Shown here: positions 1 to 8,342 of the stretch, piece by piece
How positions within the stretch are numbered: the first letter of the stretch is position 1
Layout of the letters: each line of letters opens with the position of its first letter
Made by a program: the position numbers and the translations under genes
The notes under the pieces: generated by a model
Seen by the model: the letters and a program-made list of their open reading frames with translations, nothing else
Told to the model about the DNA's origin: nothing
Database searches by the model: none
Source of the DNA: Saprospiraceae bacterium
GTDB taxonomy: Bacteria; Bacteroidota; Bacteroidia; Chitinophagales; Saprospiraceae
Direction of reading: 5' to 3'
Length of the DNA stretch: 35,858 nucleotides
Assembly (NCBI GenBank): GCA_020627705.1
Contig: JAHDGJ010000024.1
Coordinates: 1-35,858, forward strand

Positions 1-2
1 TT

Positions 3-56
3 GAAAACAAAGTGGATCATTTGCCTAAAAAGAAACACGGGAATATACCGTTGTAG
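3..56 (+). CDS. 3' end of an unidentified gene (partial)
   Basis: Reading frame 3 is open from the window edge to a TAG at 54-56 and gives the tail ENKVDHLPKKKHGNIPL. The lysine-rich end looks like a real C-terminus, and the stop falls just before the G-rich heptamer array. The other forward frames give low-complexity or stop-broken peptides. Seventeen residues are too few to name a family, so the call rests only on plausibility of the peptide and its position. Confidence 0.3.
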   Translation, partial: ENKVDHLPKKKHGNIPL

Positions 57-57
57 C

Positions 58-120
58 GGGGTTCGGGGATCGGGGATCGAAGTTCGGGTTTCGGGTTTCG
101 GGTTTCGGGTTTCGGGTTTA
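58..120 (+). repeat. Heptameric G-rich tandem array, possible G-quadruplex
   Basis: Nine consecutive 7-nt units keep exact phase: GGGGTTC, GGGGATC, GGGGATC, GAAGTTC, four copies of GGGTTTC, then GGGTTTA. Eight of the nine begin with a run of three or four G spaced by 3-4 nt, which satisfies the usual G-quadruplex pattern on the plus strand. The array ends 45 bp before the enoyl-CoA hydratase start. Confidence 0.85.
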
Positions 121-165
121 AGAAAAATATTAAGCCACAATCATACTTTTTGAATTAAAGAATAT

Positions 166-945
166 ATGAATTACCAAGACATACTAGTTAGCAACGAAGA
201 AGGCATTGTGACCTTAACGCTTAATCGTCCGGATCAGTTAAACGCTGTAAATTCTTCGATCATGCATTCCTTGTATAGTTTTTTTACGGAAGACTATAAA
301 AGCATCGAAGGTTTTAAAGGTGTCATTATTACAGGAAGTGGAGAAAAGGCTTTTGCTGCAGGTGCAGACATTAAAGAATTTTTAGCCGTGGCAGATGATT
401 CGATTCCTTTTGTCAAAAAAGGGCACAACACCTATTTTGCTATCGAAAATTTTCACAAACCTGTGATTGCGGTTATTAAAGGATATGCCTTGGGTGGAGG
501 ACTAGAACTTGCCCTTGCCTGTCATATGAGATTGGTCAATCCAAAAACGAAAATTTCTTTTCCCGAAGTCAATCTAGGACTCATTCCTGGCTATGGCGGT
601 ACACAACGAATGTCTCAACTTATCGGAAAAGCCAGAGCAATGGAACTCATGATGACTACAGATATGATTGATGCCAATCAAGCCGTACAATATGGAGTCT
701 GCAATCGTGTGGTGGAAGACGACGAGATTATGCCAACGGCAAAAAAAATGATTGCCAAAATTGCGAGTAAAGGTCCAGTAGCTGTAAAGCACATCATCAA
801 GACAATTAATGCGGCCTTTGACGAAAGTAAAAATGGATTTGATATTGAGCTTCAAGCTTTTGCAGATTTGATGCAAACCAAAGATTTTGAGGAAGGTGTA
901 AAAGCCTTTATGGAAAAAAGAAAAGCCCATTTTATCGGAGAGTAA
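166..945 (+). CDS. Enoyl-CoA hydratase/isomerase (crotonase family)
   Basis: Cytosolic crotonase-fold enzyme, expected to hydrate 2-trans-enoyl-CoA in fatty-acid beta-oxidation or a related acyl-CoA route. The 259 residues match the normal family length. The oxyanion-hole segment FAAGADIKE lies at 63-71 and GYALGGGLELALAC at 106-119. Glu114 and Glu134 (in FPEVNLGLIPG) sit 20 residues apart, like the two catalytic glutamates of rat mitochondrial crotonase, so hydratase activity is more likely than isomerase alone. The ATG at 166 is the natural start; no Shine-Dalgarno is visible. It is followed 55 bp later by the Bax-inhibitor gene on the same strand. The exact substrate, for instance crotonyl-CoA or methylglutaconyl-CoA, cannot be told from sequence. 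Confidence 0.93.
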   Translation: MNYQDILVSNEEGIVTLTLNRPDQLNAVNSSIMHSLYSFFTEDYKSIEGFKGVIITGSGEKAFAAGADIKEFLAVADDSIPFVKKGHNTYFAIENFHKPVIAVIKGYALGGGLELALACHMRLVNPKTKISFPEVNLGLIPGYGGTQRMSQLIGKARAMELMMTTDMIDANQAVQYGVCNRVVEDDEIMPTAKKMIAKIASKGPVAVKHIIKTINAAFDESKNGFDIELQAFADLMQTKDFEEGVKAFMEKRKAHFIGE

Positions 946-1000
946 AATCATCTCACATCCGTTATCTTTTTTTTGAATATCTTGAAAGCAAAATTGCTTT

Positions 1001-1735
1001 ATGCCAAGATTTACAAAATCCAACAATCCTTTACTTAGAGACAAAACTTTTGAAACCCTCGATCGAGAACTTATAGTTGATGCTTCACAACAATCCACCG
1101 TTGCTGGGGCTGTAAATAAAACTTTAATCCTGTTTGGAATCTTATTGGGCACGACCCTACTCTCGTATCAAATGCCCAGCAATGCGTTTTTGTATACTGG
1201 AGCGATAGGAGGATTGGTTGTGTTTTTTATCGTGATGTTTAAGCCTCACACGGCCCCAATTTTAGGACCAGTTTATGCAGGATTGGAAGGTCTGTTTGTA
1301 GGAACTATTTCTTTTATTTATGCCTCTGCTTTCGAAGGCATTGTTTTTCAAGCGATCTTATTGACATTTGGAACCTTGCTATCTATGCTTGTCTTATACA
1401 AATCCGGTCTAATAAAAATTACTGAAAAATTTAGATCGATTGTTATGATGGCAACTGGTGCGATTTTCTTAGTATACATAGCCTCTTTTCTTGGCAGCTT
1501 CATTGGATTTAACGTACCATTTCTTCATGATTCTGGCCCCATAGGTATTGGCATAAGTGTCGTTATAATTGGTGTCGCTGCGCTCAATTTATTGTTGGAT
1601 TTTGATTTATTCGAAAGAGTTGAAAAAGAACAAGCTCCTAAATACATGGAATGGTTTTGTGGCATGGCACTCATGGTCACCCTAGTGTGGCTTTATATCG
1701 AATTTTTACGATTGCTCTCGAAACTAAAGGAATAA
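1001..1735 (+). CDS. Bax inhibitor-1/YccA family membrane protein
   Basis: Integral inner-membrane protein of 244 residues. A hydrophilic N-terminus of about 38 residues is followed by roughly seven hydrophobic segments (about 40-57, 63-81, 86-108, 112-133, 146-170, 180-200, 218-238). The C-terminal stretch NLLLDFDLFERVEKEQAPKY at 196-215 carries the acidic residues typical of the bacterial UPF0005/Bax-1 branch, whose best-studied members behave as pH-sensitive calcium-leak channels. That transport role is family knowledge, not something visible here. The start chosen is the ATG just before PRFTKSNNPLL. Its neighbour downstream is another small membrane protein on the same strand, 84 bp away. 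Confidence 0.9.
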   Translation: MPRFTKSNNPLLRDKTFETLDRELIVDASQQSTVAGAVNKTLILFGILLGTTLLSYQMPSNAFLYTGAIGGLVVFFIVMFKPHTAPILGPVYAGLEGLFVGTISFIYASAFEGIVFQAILLTFGTLLSMLVLYKSGLIKITEKFRSIVMMATGAIFLVYIASFLGSFIGFNVPFLHDSGPIGIGISVVIIGVAALNLLLDFDLFERVEKEQAPKYMEWFCGMALMVTLVWLYIEFLRLLSKLKE

Positions 1736-1819
1736 CTTAGTACTCTTACACTTGAATTAGGCGTGGACATTTTTAGTAATTAATATGCAATGCTCAGCTA
1801 ATCAATAAAAACATAAAAA

Positions 1820-2170
1820 ATGAATTATAGGAAAATTGCTTATTGGTTTTTTACCATTGCGATGTGTGGATTGTTTTTGTTTTCTGCTCAGATGTATTTT
1901 TTTAAAACCGAAATGGTCAAAGGTTTCTTTGAAGGGATGCAATTTCCCACTTGGTTGGTTATTCCCTTGGCAGTGGCAAAAATACTTGGAGTAGTGGCAA
2001 TACTCACGGATGCCAGTAACACCCTAAGAGAATGGGCGTATGCTGGTTTTTTCTTTGATGTCATTTTAGCCACGATGGCTCATCATTATGCTGGACATGG
2101 CTGGTTGGGGCTTTCTTTTGCAGGTTTATTTTTGGTGCTGGGATCTCGTTTCTTTTATCAAGATCGGTAA
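1820..2170 (+). CDS. DoxX-like small membrane protein
   Basis: A 116-residue protein with four predicted membrane helices (about 6-26, 42-62, 70-88, 94-112), matching the size and layout of the DoxX/DoxX-like family. The segment FPTWLVIPLAVAKILGVVAIL at 42-62 followed by LREWAYAGFFFDVILA resembles the family core. Biochemical function is not established for most members; some are linked to redox or thiol stress. It ends 20 bp before the 3' end of the oppositely oriented glycerate kinase gene. Confidence 0.82.
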   Translation: MNYRKIAYWFFTIAMCGLFLFSAQMYFFKTEMVKGFFEGMQFPTWLVIPLAVAKILGVVAILTDASNTLREWAYAGFFFDVILATMAHHYAGHGWLGLSFAGLFLVLGSRFFYQDR

Positions 2171-2190
2171 ACGACAGCACAAGTATTTCT

Positions 2191-3312
2191 TTACTTTTTT
2201 TGATCTCTCAGAAATTGACTGATGTCCAGCCCAATTTCTTGAAGATATTTTTCTGGTTCGGCCATTGAACGTTTCAAACTTTGGGCCTTTGAAAAAATGG
2301 ATTTTTGATAAATACAATTTTCGATCAATTGATCTGTTTCTTCAATAATGCCTCCTACAGCAACACAAGGTTTCGAATACTTTTTGCAAAGACTAAAAAC
2401 ATTACCTACCACTTTACCTTGAAAAGAAGTGCTGTCAATTTTACCTTCCCCAGTTACAATGACATCCGCTTCTTTAATTCGTTGTTCTAACTGAGTAAGC
2501 TCTGACAACATTTGAAAACCGCTTTGCATTTCCGCGTTCAATAATGCAAGCAAAGAAGCACATACGGCGCCTGCCGCTCCTACTCCTTTTGTTTTAGATA
2601 AATTGACACCATATTGGGCTTTCAATACGGCCGCATAATGCTGAAGGCCTTGATCTAATTTTTCTATCTCCTGACTCGTGGCTCCTTTTTGTTTGGCGTA
2701 AGTATATGCTGCGCCATTTGGCCCAAACATCGGGTTGTTTACATCACAGAGTGCGATCAATTGTGCCTCGTCATTCGATGAATATTTTGGGGCAAGGACA
2801 CGTTCTATTCTTAACAAATTATCTCCTATTGGCTTTAGGGCCGCACCATTTTTATCGACAAAATGAAAACCTAAGACATGAGCGATACCCATGCCCGCAT
2901 CGTTGGTCGCGCTTCCTCCAATAAACAAATAGATTTTTTTGCACCCATTGCGCAAAGCATGTTTGATCAAGACTCCTGTCCCCTCCGTTGAGGTCCAACA
3001 AGGATTTCGCTCGTCATCTTTAAGCAAAACCAAACCACTGGCAGAAGCCAGTTCGATAAAGGCGGTTTTTTTTGAAATGTAATAGGAGGCTGAAATCTTC
3101 CTGGCCAGAGGATCAAGACTCTCAGTTACGATCTCTTCAAGATCAAAATTATCTTTCAATATTTCAATCGAACCATCTCCACCATCTGCCATTGGGTGAT
3201 GAAGGATCTCAAAAGCACCTCCGCCATTCATCAAGCCAACTCCTATCGCCTTGCAAACTTTTTTGGCGGAAATAGACCCTTTGAATTTATCTGGACAAAG
3301 AAGAATTTTCAT
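2191..3312 (-). CDS. Glycerate kinase (GlxK/GarK family)
   Basis: Soluble kinase of 373 residues, close to the roughly 380 usual for the family, which phosphorylates glycerate with ATP (mostly to 2-phosphoglycerate) and links glyoxylate or sugar-acid breakdown to glycolysis. Visible signatures are the N-terminal MKILLCPDKFKGSISAKK, MADGGDGS near residue 42, GGSATNDAGMG near 131-141, and VTGEGKIDSTSFQGK near 288-302. The reverse-strand ATG is at 3310-3312. It stands alone, converging on the DoxX gene and diverging from the DUF6624 gene. No glyoxylate carboligase or tartronate semialdehyde reductase gene is in this window, so the pathway is only inferred. Confidence 0.93.
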   Translation of the reverse strand: MKILLCPDKFKGSISAKKVCKAIGVGLMNGGGAFEILHHPMADGGDGSIEILKDNFDLEEIVTESLDPLARKISASYYISKKTAFIELASASGLVLLKDDERNPCWTSTEGTGVLIKHALRNGCKKIYLFIGGSATNDAGMGIAHVLGFHFVDKNGAALKPIGDNLLRIERVLAPKYSSNDEAQLIALCDVNNPMFGPNGAAYTYAKQKGATSQEIEKLDQGLQHYAAVLKAQYGVNLSKTKGVGAAGAVCASLLALLNAEMQSGFQMLSELTQLEQRIKEADVIVTGEGKIDSTSFQGKVVGNVFSLCKKYSKPCVAVGGIIEETDQLIENCIYQKSIFSKAQSLKRSMAEPEKYLQEIGLDISQFLRDQKK

Positions 3313-3408
3313 TAGAAGTGAATTTAAATAAAATCACGGTCGCTAATTCATTAATGGCCATAATTATACATGGCAAAAGAAGAAGACTTTCAATGCTATC
3401 CATTGGGC

Positions 3409-3438
3409 TTGTTAACATTTATTATGAGGTACATTTTG
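3409..3438 (+). promoter_or_regulatory. Possible Bacteroidota-type promoter
   Basis: TTG at 3409-3411 and TACATTTTG at 3430-3438 are separated by 18 nt. This approximates the Bacteroidota TTTG / TAnnTTTG arrangement, with an incomplete -33 box and one extra T in the -7 box. It lies about 30 nt ahead of the preferred ATG of the DUF6624 gene and supports that start over the one at 3370, which precedes this promoter. Confidence 0.3.
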
Positions 3439-3468
3439 TATTTTGATCATTCATTAAATAAAACCACC

Positions 3469-4467
3469 ATGAGAATATTAAAAGCACTTTGCTTCACCCT
3501 TTCCCTTTTGCTTGCATACCACGCTTCTTCACAATCCTTTGCCAGTACTGACCCTACGTACAAGATTTTGGTTGAAGCTGGAGAAAAAGCATTGAAAGAA
3601 ATGAAATACGACTCCTGTATGTATTATTACAAACAAGCTTTTCAAATCAAACAAACAAGCTATTTAAGTACGATGAGAAATTGCGCTTGTGCTTATAGCG
3701 CCAAAGATGAAACCTATTTAAACGAACAACTCAAAATTACCTTTGATTTAAATTGGGCAGGTTCAAAGCAAATTTTTGACAACTATCCGGAGTTTGATTA
3801 TTTGAGGACTACCCCATTTGAAGACATCATCAACACCAAATATCAAGAGTACGCTAAAGCCTCTGGAGTCGATTTAGAACTTATGGAAGAGTTTGAAAAT
3901 ATACTCTTTGAAGACCAAAGATACCGTAGAGAGATGAACGCAGTTGAAAAACAGTTCGGTTGGAAATCACCTCAAATGGATTCTTTATGGCAGTTACAAA
4001 ACAAGGCCGACTCAATTAATACAGCACGGATCACTTCGTTTATTGACGAATTTGGCTATCCGGGAAAATCAAAAGTTGGCCCAGGACAAGCTTCGACTGC
4101 ATTTTTGGTTATTCAACATGCAGATTTAGAAATTCAAGAAAAATATTTACCTATCATCACCAAGGCTGCTGATGAGGGTGAGGTTCGATGGAGTTCGGTA
4201 GCGCTGTTGGTGGACCGTGTAAACATGCGCAAAGGATTACCACAAATTTATGGCAGTCAAGTAAGCCGCCACCCAGAGAAAGAGCTTTATTATTTTGCAA
4301 GAATTGAGAATCCTAAGGCCGTGGACAGCATCAGAGCATCTATAGGCATGCGGCCTTTGCAGCAATATGCTGACAACTGGGATATCACCTGGGACCCCGA
4401 GCAACACATAAAAATTAATGATGAAGTAGATGCTATAAAAGCAAAAGAGGAAAAAGAAAAAAAATAA
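3469..4467 (+). CDS. Exported DUF6624-domain protein
   Basis: Preferred start is the ATG at 3469, giving 332 residues, because it opens directly into a Sec signal peptide (MRILKALCFTLSLLLAYHAS, cleavage likely near SSQ-SFAS). The frame is open from an ATG at 3370, but that version would bury the signal 33 residues inside. The N-terminal half looks like a TPR-style unit (AGEKALKEMKYDSCMYYYKQ, followed by an asparagine/cysteine-rich turn). The C-terminal half carries the DUF6624 hallmark QHADLEIQEKYLP, later LLVDRVNMRKGLPQIYGSQV. The domain has no established activity. It is a single gene with its own hairpin terminator. Confidence 0.78.
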   Translation: MRILKALCFTLSLLLAYHASSQSFASTDPTYKILVEAGEKALKEMKYDSCMYYYKQAFQIKQTSYLSTMRNCACAYSAKDETYLNEQLKITFDLNWAGSKQIFDNYPEFDYLRTTPFEDIINTKYQEYAKASGVDLELMEEFENILFEDQRYRREMNAVEKQFGWKSPQMDSLWQLQNKADSINTARITSFIDEFGYPGKSKVGPGQASTAFLVIQHADLEIQEKYLPIITKAADEGEVRWSSVALLVDRVNMRKGLPQIYGSQVSRHPEKELYYFARIENPKAVDSIRASIGMRPLQQYADNWDITWDPEQHIKINDEVDAIKAKEEKEKK

Positions 4468-4475
4468 CTATTTGG

Positions 4476-4508
4476 AAGCTGCAAAAAATAAATTGCAGCT
4501 TTTTTTTT
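4476..4508 (+). terminator. Rho-independent terminator
   Basis: Perfect 9-bp stem AAGCTGCAA (4476-4484) and TTGCAGCTT (4493-4501), 8-nt A-rich loop, then an unbroken T run to 4508. It starts 9 bp after the DUF6624 stop codon. Confidence 0.9.
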
Positions 4509-4608
4509 ACCTCATGCAGCTTTTCAAAGATTGATTACATTTTACTATTAACAAACTAGTTTAAGTAACGAAATCACTTTGAATCACCATTAATAAACTA
4601 AAAATAAA

Positions 4609-6351
4609 ATGAAAAAATTCTCATTACTGCTTTTATTAACGCTGCTTTTATTTGCCTGTCGAGATGAGCAAGATATTACTACTCCTCCAATGGGACCAGA
4701 TCCACAAATCATTGTTAATGCTTCCGTTCATGGACTAGTGATTGACGGAAATTCGAATCCTGTGGATGGTGCCATGATCGTTTTCAATAATAAAGAGTAC
4801 CGAACAGATGAAAATGGAATTTTTGCCATGACAAACGAACAATTGTTTGAAGATGGTACCTATGTCCAAGTTTTTAAAGAGGGCTATTTTCATGGATCAA
4901 GAACCTTCTACCCAACCGTTAATGAACTAAATCACATCGTCATTCGATTGATTGAGAAAATAAGTGTAGGAAACCTAAATACTGCGGACGGTGGATTGAT
5001 CGAATTTGAAGATGTCGAAATCTCATTCCCCAAAGATGCTTTTGTAAGAGAAAATGGAAATGAATACAGTGGAAATGTTAATGTATTCGCCAAGTACCTT
5101 GACCCAACAAAATCCGAAACTTTGGAGGAAATGCCAGGGGATTTGGTAGGAGTAAATTTAGACGATGACCTTAGAGCCCTTGTTTCTTATGGCATGATTG
5201 GTGTGGAGCTTGAAGATAATCAAGGCAATCCACTGCAAATTAAAGAGGGTCAAACTGCCGAAATCAGATTACCCGTGCCTACATTACTTCTTTCTTCTGC
5301 ACCGTCAGAAATTCCGTTGTGGCACTTTGATGAAGCTTCAGGCTATTGGATAGAAGAAGGAAAAGCTCAATTGATCAATGGCGTTTATATTGGAGATGTT
5401 CGGCACTTTTCTTATTGGAACTGTGATGCTCCTTTCCCTCTGATACATTTAGAGGGCACCATTTTAATTAATGGTCTAGGTTTAGAAAATGTAAAAGTTG
5501 AGATTGTTGACAATGCCTCCGGGACAGCCCGTTGCGGATACACGAGCAATAGAGGAATGTTTGGAGGAAAAATGCCTCAAGACGCCAGCCTCACTCTAAA
5601 CGTGTATGATGATTGCGGCAATGTCATTCATTCAGAACAGATCGGACCGTTTGCTAGCGACACCACTCTTCCCGCCATTAATATCAACTCTTCTTTGAAT
5701 GTGGCAACTGTTTCAGGATCAATCGAAAACTGTAACGGCGATGATTTTGAGCAAAGCTATATCATTGTAAATTTTGATAATGGGACCACTAGAACTTTTG
5801 CTGCAACAGCGGGCAATTTTCAATTCACCTTAATCAATTGCACATCTAACTCGGCCACTGTGTTTGGTGTTGATGTAACAAATCAATTGATTTCTGAGGG
5901 AGTAGTTGTCCAATTAACAGGCGATGTCAGCTTAGGAGCATTGACAGCATGTGACGAATACATTACGAGTAAATTATTTATCGACTATGTGGGTTCTCCT
6001 TGGAACAATCCGTCTGCCCAAGATACAGTAGCCATGGCTTATTCGGAGCAAATCTTTCCAAATCTAAAAACCATTTATACAATCACAGTTATAGACTGGG
6101 TTTCGCAGGACGTTGGAGAAATCGTAGTCGTACTTGATGATGGAGCAACCGTGGCCAATTACAATGCATCTTTCTCTGGTGACGGTTTTGATTGCGCAGG
6201 TGTAGATGCCGAAAGTGGAATTATTTTGTCACAAACTGGGGAAGAATTTTTGATTCTAAAGGATACCACCACGGACATAACAGTCACAGACTCCAATTTA
6301 TTTGACCCTGGCATTACTGAAGTCGAATTTGATATAGTATTGAAACTATAA
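4609..6351 (+). CDS. Lipoprotein with carboxypeptidase-like regulatory domain
   Basis: Predicted lipoprotein of 580 residues: MKKFSLLLLLTLLLFAC has the lipobox LFAC with Cys17. Residues about 50-112 form a carboxypeptidase-regulatory-like beta sandwich (VHGLVIDGNSNPVDGAMIVF, then RTDENGIFAM), common in Bacteroidota surface proteins. Residues about 115-280 are a second module with FPKDAFVRENGNEYSG and LWHFDEASGYWIEEGKA, found in similar lipoproteins. The rest is beta-rich, with repeated cysteines suggesting disulphides. No enzymatic motif is seen. Its stop lies 10 bp before the ECF sigma gene and there is no terminator between them, so the three genes 4609-8277 probably form one unit; the lipoprotein could be a cell-surface client or sensor for the sigma factor (inference). 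Confidence 0.72.
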   Translation: MKKFSLLLLLTLLLFACRDEQDITTPPMGPDPQIIVNASVHGLVIDGNSNPVDGAMIVFNNKEYRTDENGIFAMTNEQLFEDGTYVQVFKEGYFHGSRTFYPTVNELNHIVIRLIEKISVGNLNTADGGLIEFEDVEISFPKDAFVRENGNEYSGNVNVFAKYLDPTKSETLEEMPGDLVGVNLDDDLRALVSYGMIGVELEDNQGNPLQIKEGQTAEIRLPVPTLLLSSAPSEIPLWHFDEASGYWIEEGKAQLINGVYIGDVRHFSYWNCDAPFPLIHLEGTILINGLGLENVKVEIVDNASGTARCGYTSNRGMFGGKMPQDASLTLNVYDDCGNVIHSEQIGPFASDTTLPAININSSLNVATVSGSIENCNGDDFEQSYIIVNFDNGTTRTFAATAGNFQFTLINCTSNSATVFGVDVTNQLISEGVVVQLTGDVSLGALTACDEYITSKLFIDYVGSPWNNPSAQDTVAMAYSEQIFPNLKTIYTITVIDWVSQDVGEIVVVLDDGATVANYNASFSGDGFDCAGVDAESGIILSQTGEEFLILKDTTTDITVTDSNLFDPGITEVEFDIVLKL

Positions 6352-6361
6352 TAGAATACTG

Positions 6362-6922
6362 TTGAGTACTCAGTCCAATAATATATCATTACAACAATTG
6401 AAAAATAGAGAGCGAGATGCATTTAAGCATTTCGTTCTCTCTTATTCAACTTTGCTTTTTACAAAAGCAAAGCTCTATTGTCGAAACAATCAAGACGCAG
6501 AGGATGCCTTACAAGACGCATTCGTAACCATCTACCAAAAACTTATGGACTTTGAAGGGAATGAACTAAACGCTTTCATTTCTTGGTGCAGCAAAATTGT
6601 GGTCAACACTTCTATAGCTAAATACAGACGTAACTATTATGCGCTAGAAAGAAATGTGTTGGACGATAAAACAGATGTACACATTGATCCCAAAATATAT
6701 CAAAAATTAAATAAGGACGAGCTAATGAAGCTGATTGAAAAACTTCCAAATGGCTATAGGCAAATATTTTTACTCTTTGCTATTGAAGGCTATAGTCATA
6801 AAGAAATAGCGGCTCAATTAAACATAGGCGAAAGTTCGTCCAGATCACAATATATACGAGCCAAGAAAAAATTGAAGGCGTTAATTCTTTCTTATTCCCC
6901 CACTTTAAACATGGTATCATGA
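6362..6922 (+). CDS. ECF-type RNA polymerase sigma factor
   Basis: Sigma-70 family protein of 186 residues with the two domains of ECF sigma factors. Region 2 is at about 18-92 (LYCRNNQDAEDALQDAFVTI at 38-57). Region 4 is at about 119-172 (LPNGYRQIFLLFAIEGYSHK at 128-147, helix-turn-helix 144-163). The start is a TTG at 6362: the frame has a TGA at 6341-6343 and no ATG before residue 62, which is already inside region 2, so TTG (or the adjacent CTG) must be used. Its ATGA overlap with the next gene (6919-6922) indicates translational coupling. It is probably held inactive by the membrane-anchored partner encoded downstream. Confidence 0.9.
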   Translation: MSTQSNNISLQQLKNRERDAFKHFVLSYSTLLFTKAKLYCRNNQDAEDALQDAFVTIYQKLMDFEGNELNAFISWCSKIVVNTSIAKYRRNYYALERNVLDDKTDVHIDPKIYQKLNKDELMKLIEKLPNGYRQIFLLFAIEGYSHKEIAAQLNIGESSSRSQYIRAKKKLKALILSYSPTLNMVS

Positions 6923-8277
6923 GCTTTGAAAATCACTTAAAAGAAACGCTCCGAGAAAAACGTTCTGACGTAGATGCTGAAAAAATATGGAGGAATGTAG
7001 AGCCCCGGTTAAACGAAAAAAGAAAAAAAAGAGGCTTCATTTTCTGGCTTTGGGGAACGGGTGGTGCGATCATTCTTACCGCACTTTTATGGGCAATTTC
7101 TTACAACTTTCAAAACACCTCCACTCCGTCATCCGAGTTAACAACAAATCCGATGATCAATGAAACAACAAATAAGGATGAATTACAGCCACAGTCTTAT
7201 CAAGAAAAAGAGGACACGTCCTTAGTTACCAACACCACAAAAGAATTTAAAAAAGCTTCCTACTCACCACCCTCTGGATCACATTTGGCTACAAGAAAGT
7301 CTTCGATACAAAGCAAGCTTTTGACCAAAAGCTACATAGAAACAAAAACAACCCAAAGCCCCAATTCCAAGAGATCTAATACTACAGAAGGAAGAAAAAG
7401 CTTGGCTAATTTTAGAAATCAAAAAGACGAAACGAAGGCTGCCACTATAAAAAATTCGCGTCGAACACTGCTTGAATTAAATCTATTACAATGGGCCAAA
7501 TTGACTCCGCTCTCATTCCAAAGAGAAAAGAAAACCCTATTGCTAAATAAAGTTATTGAAAAGAAAAAAGCGCAAGTAAACGCTACGTCCAAATGGAATT
7601 TAGTACTACTTGGAGGAATAGGCCTAACCAATAAAGCTAGCTTAAGTCATGACTTCAGATATGAATTTTATCGCAACACCTACGAAGAAGCTTTAGAGAA
7701 CTTATCTTTTGGTTTACTCTTCGAACGTAAGTTAAACCATTGGTTTAGTATTACAAGCGGTTTAGCCTATCACGTACAAAACGAAAGATTTGAGTGGAAA
7801 GGAGAATATCTTGAACAAAACAATGGAGAGCATATAGAAGCCATTTATTGGCCCTCACCAACTCAATCTTTACAAATTACAAGTTTTGGAAACTACGAAA
7901 CCAAAGCATCTCGAGATATGCTCAAGTACAACCATTATCATATCGTATCCGTCCCTCTATATTTAGGGTTTACTTTAGGGAAAAACAAATGGAAAACTTC
8001 TCTACATCCAGGTTTAAAGATGGATGTACTTCGATTGACGGAAAGCGACCAGCTTAATTCGCAGGGAAATCCGGTACGCATTTTAAACACGAAATCATCT
8101 TTGAGATTAGTGCCCGCTACGTATCTAAGTTCGTCATATCAATTGTCCCACAAAATGGATCTTACGGGCGGCATTCACTTTGACCGCAGGTCCTTTTCTG
8201 AAACGGATAAAATTCAAAAGGTTGATCACAGTTATAAAAACCTACAGTTCAAGATAGGAATCCGATTGAATTTGTAA
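6919..8277 (+). CDS. Membrane-anchored protein with C-terminal beta-barrel-like domain; possible anti-sigma partner
   Basis: 452 residues. A charged N-terminus of about 39 residues (ENHLKETLREKRSDVDAEKI) is followed by one hydrophobic helix at about 40-62. A low-complexity Ser/Thr/Lys linker extends to about 210. Residues about 225-452 are rich in alternating hydrophobic/aromatic strands (WNLVLLGGIGLTNKA, NLSFGLLFERKLNHWFSITS, terminal NLQFKIGIRLNL), as in outer-membrane beta-barrel domains of Bacteroidota. The overlap with the sigma gene and the cytoplasmic-tail-plus-helix layout suggest an anti-sigma role, but no canonical anti-sigma or zinc-binding HxxxCxxC motif is present. One chain would touch the inner membrane and carry an outer-membrane-like domain. 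Confidence 0.6.
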   Translation: MSFENHLKETLREKRSDVDAEKIWRNVEPRLNEKRKKRGFIFWLWGTGGAIILTALLWAISYNFQNTSTPSSELTTNPMINETTNKDELQPQSYQEKEDTSLVTNTTKEFKKASYSPPSGSHLATRKSSIQSKLLTKSYIETKTTQSPNSKRSNTTEGRKSLANFRNQKDETKAATIKNSRRTLLELNLLQWAKLTPLSFQREKKTLLLNKVIEKKKAQVNATSKWNLVLLGGIGLTNKASLSHDFRYEFYRNTYEEALENLSFGLLFERKLNHWFSITSGLAYHVQNERFEWKGEYLEQNNGEHIEAIYWPSPTQSLQITSFGNYETKASRDMLKYNHYHIVSVPLYLGFTLGKNKWKTSLHPGLKMDVLRLTESDQLNSQGNPVRILNTKSSLRLVPATYLSSSYQLSHKMDLTGGIHFDRRSFSETDKIQKVDHSYKNLQFKIGIRLNL

Positions 8278-8342
8278 TATCCTACAAACAATTCATAAGA
8301 CAATCTACCCTTGGCTTGATTTGGAGTTGTTAATTTTAGATT

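Noticed and set aside
58-120. Telomere-like repeat marking a linear replicon end
   Set aside because: Although GGGTTTC resembles telomere units, the array is only 63 bp, internal to a coding context, and follows the apparent end of another gene.
574-1152. 192-residue antisense ORF across the crotonase and Bax-inhibitor genes
   Set aside because: It lies opposite two well-supported genes, is rich in Cys/His/Ser from reverse codons, and has no recognisable motif.
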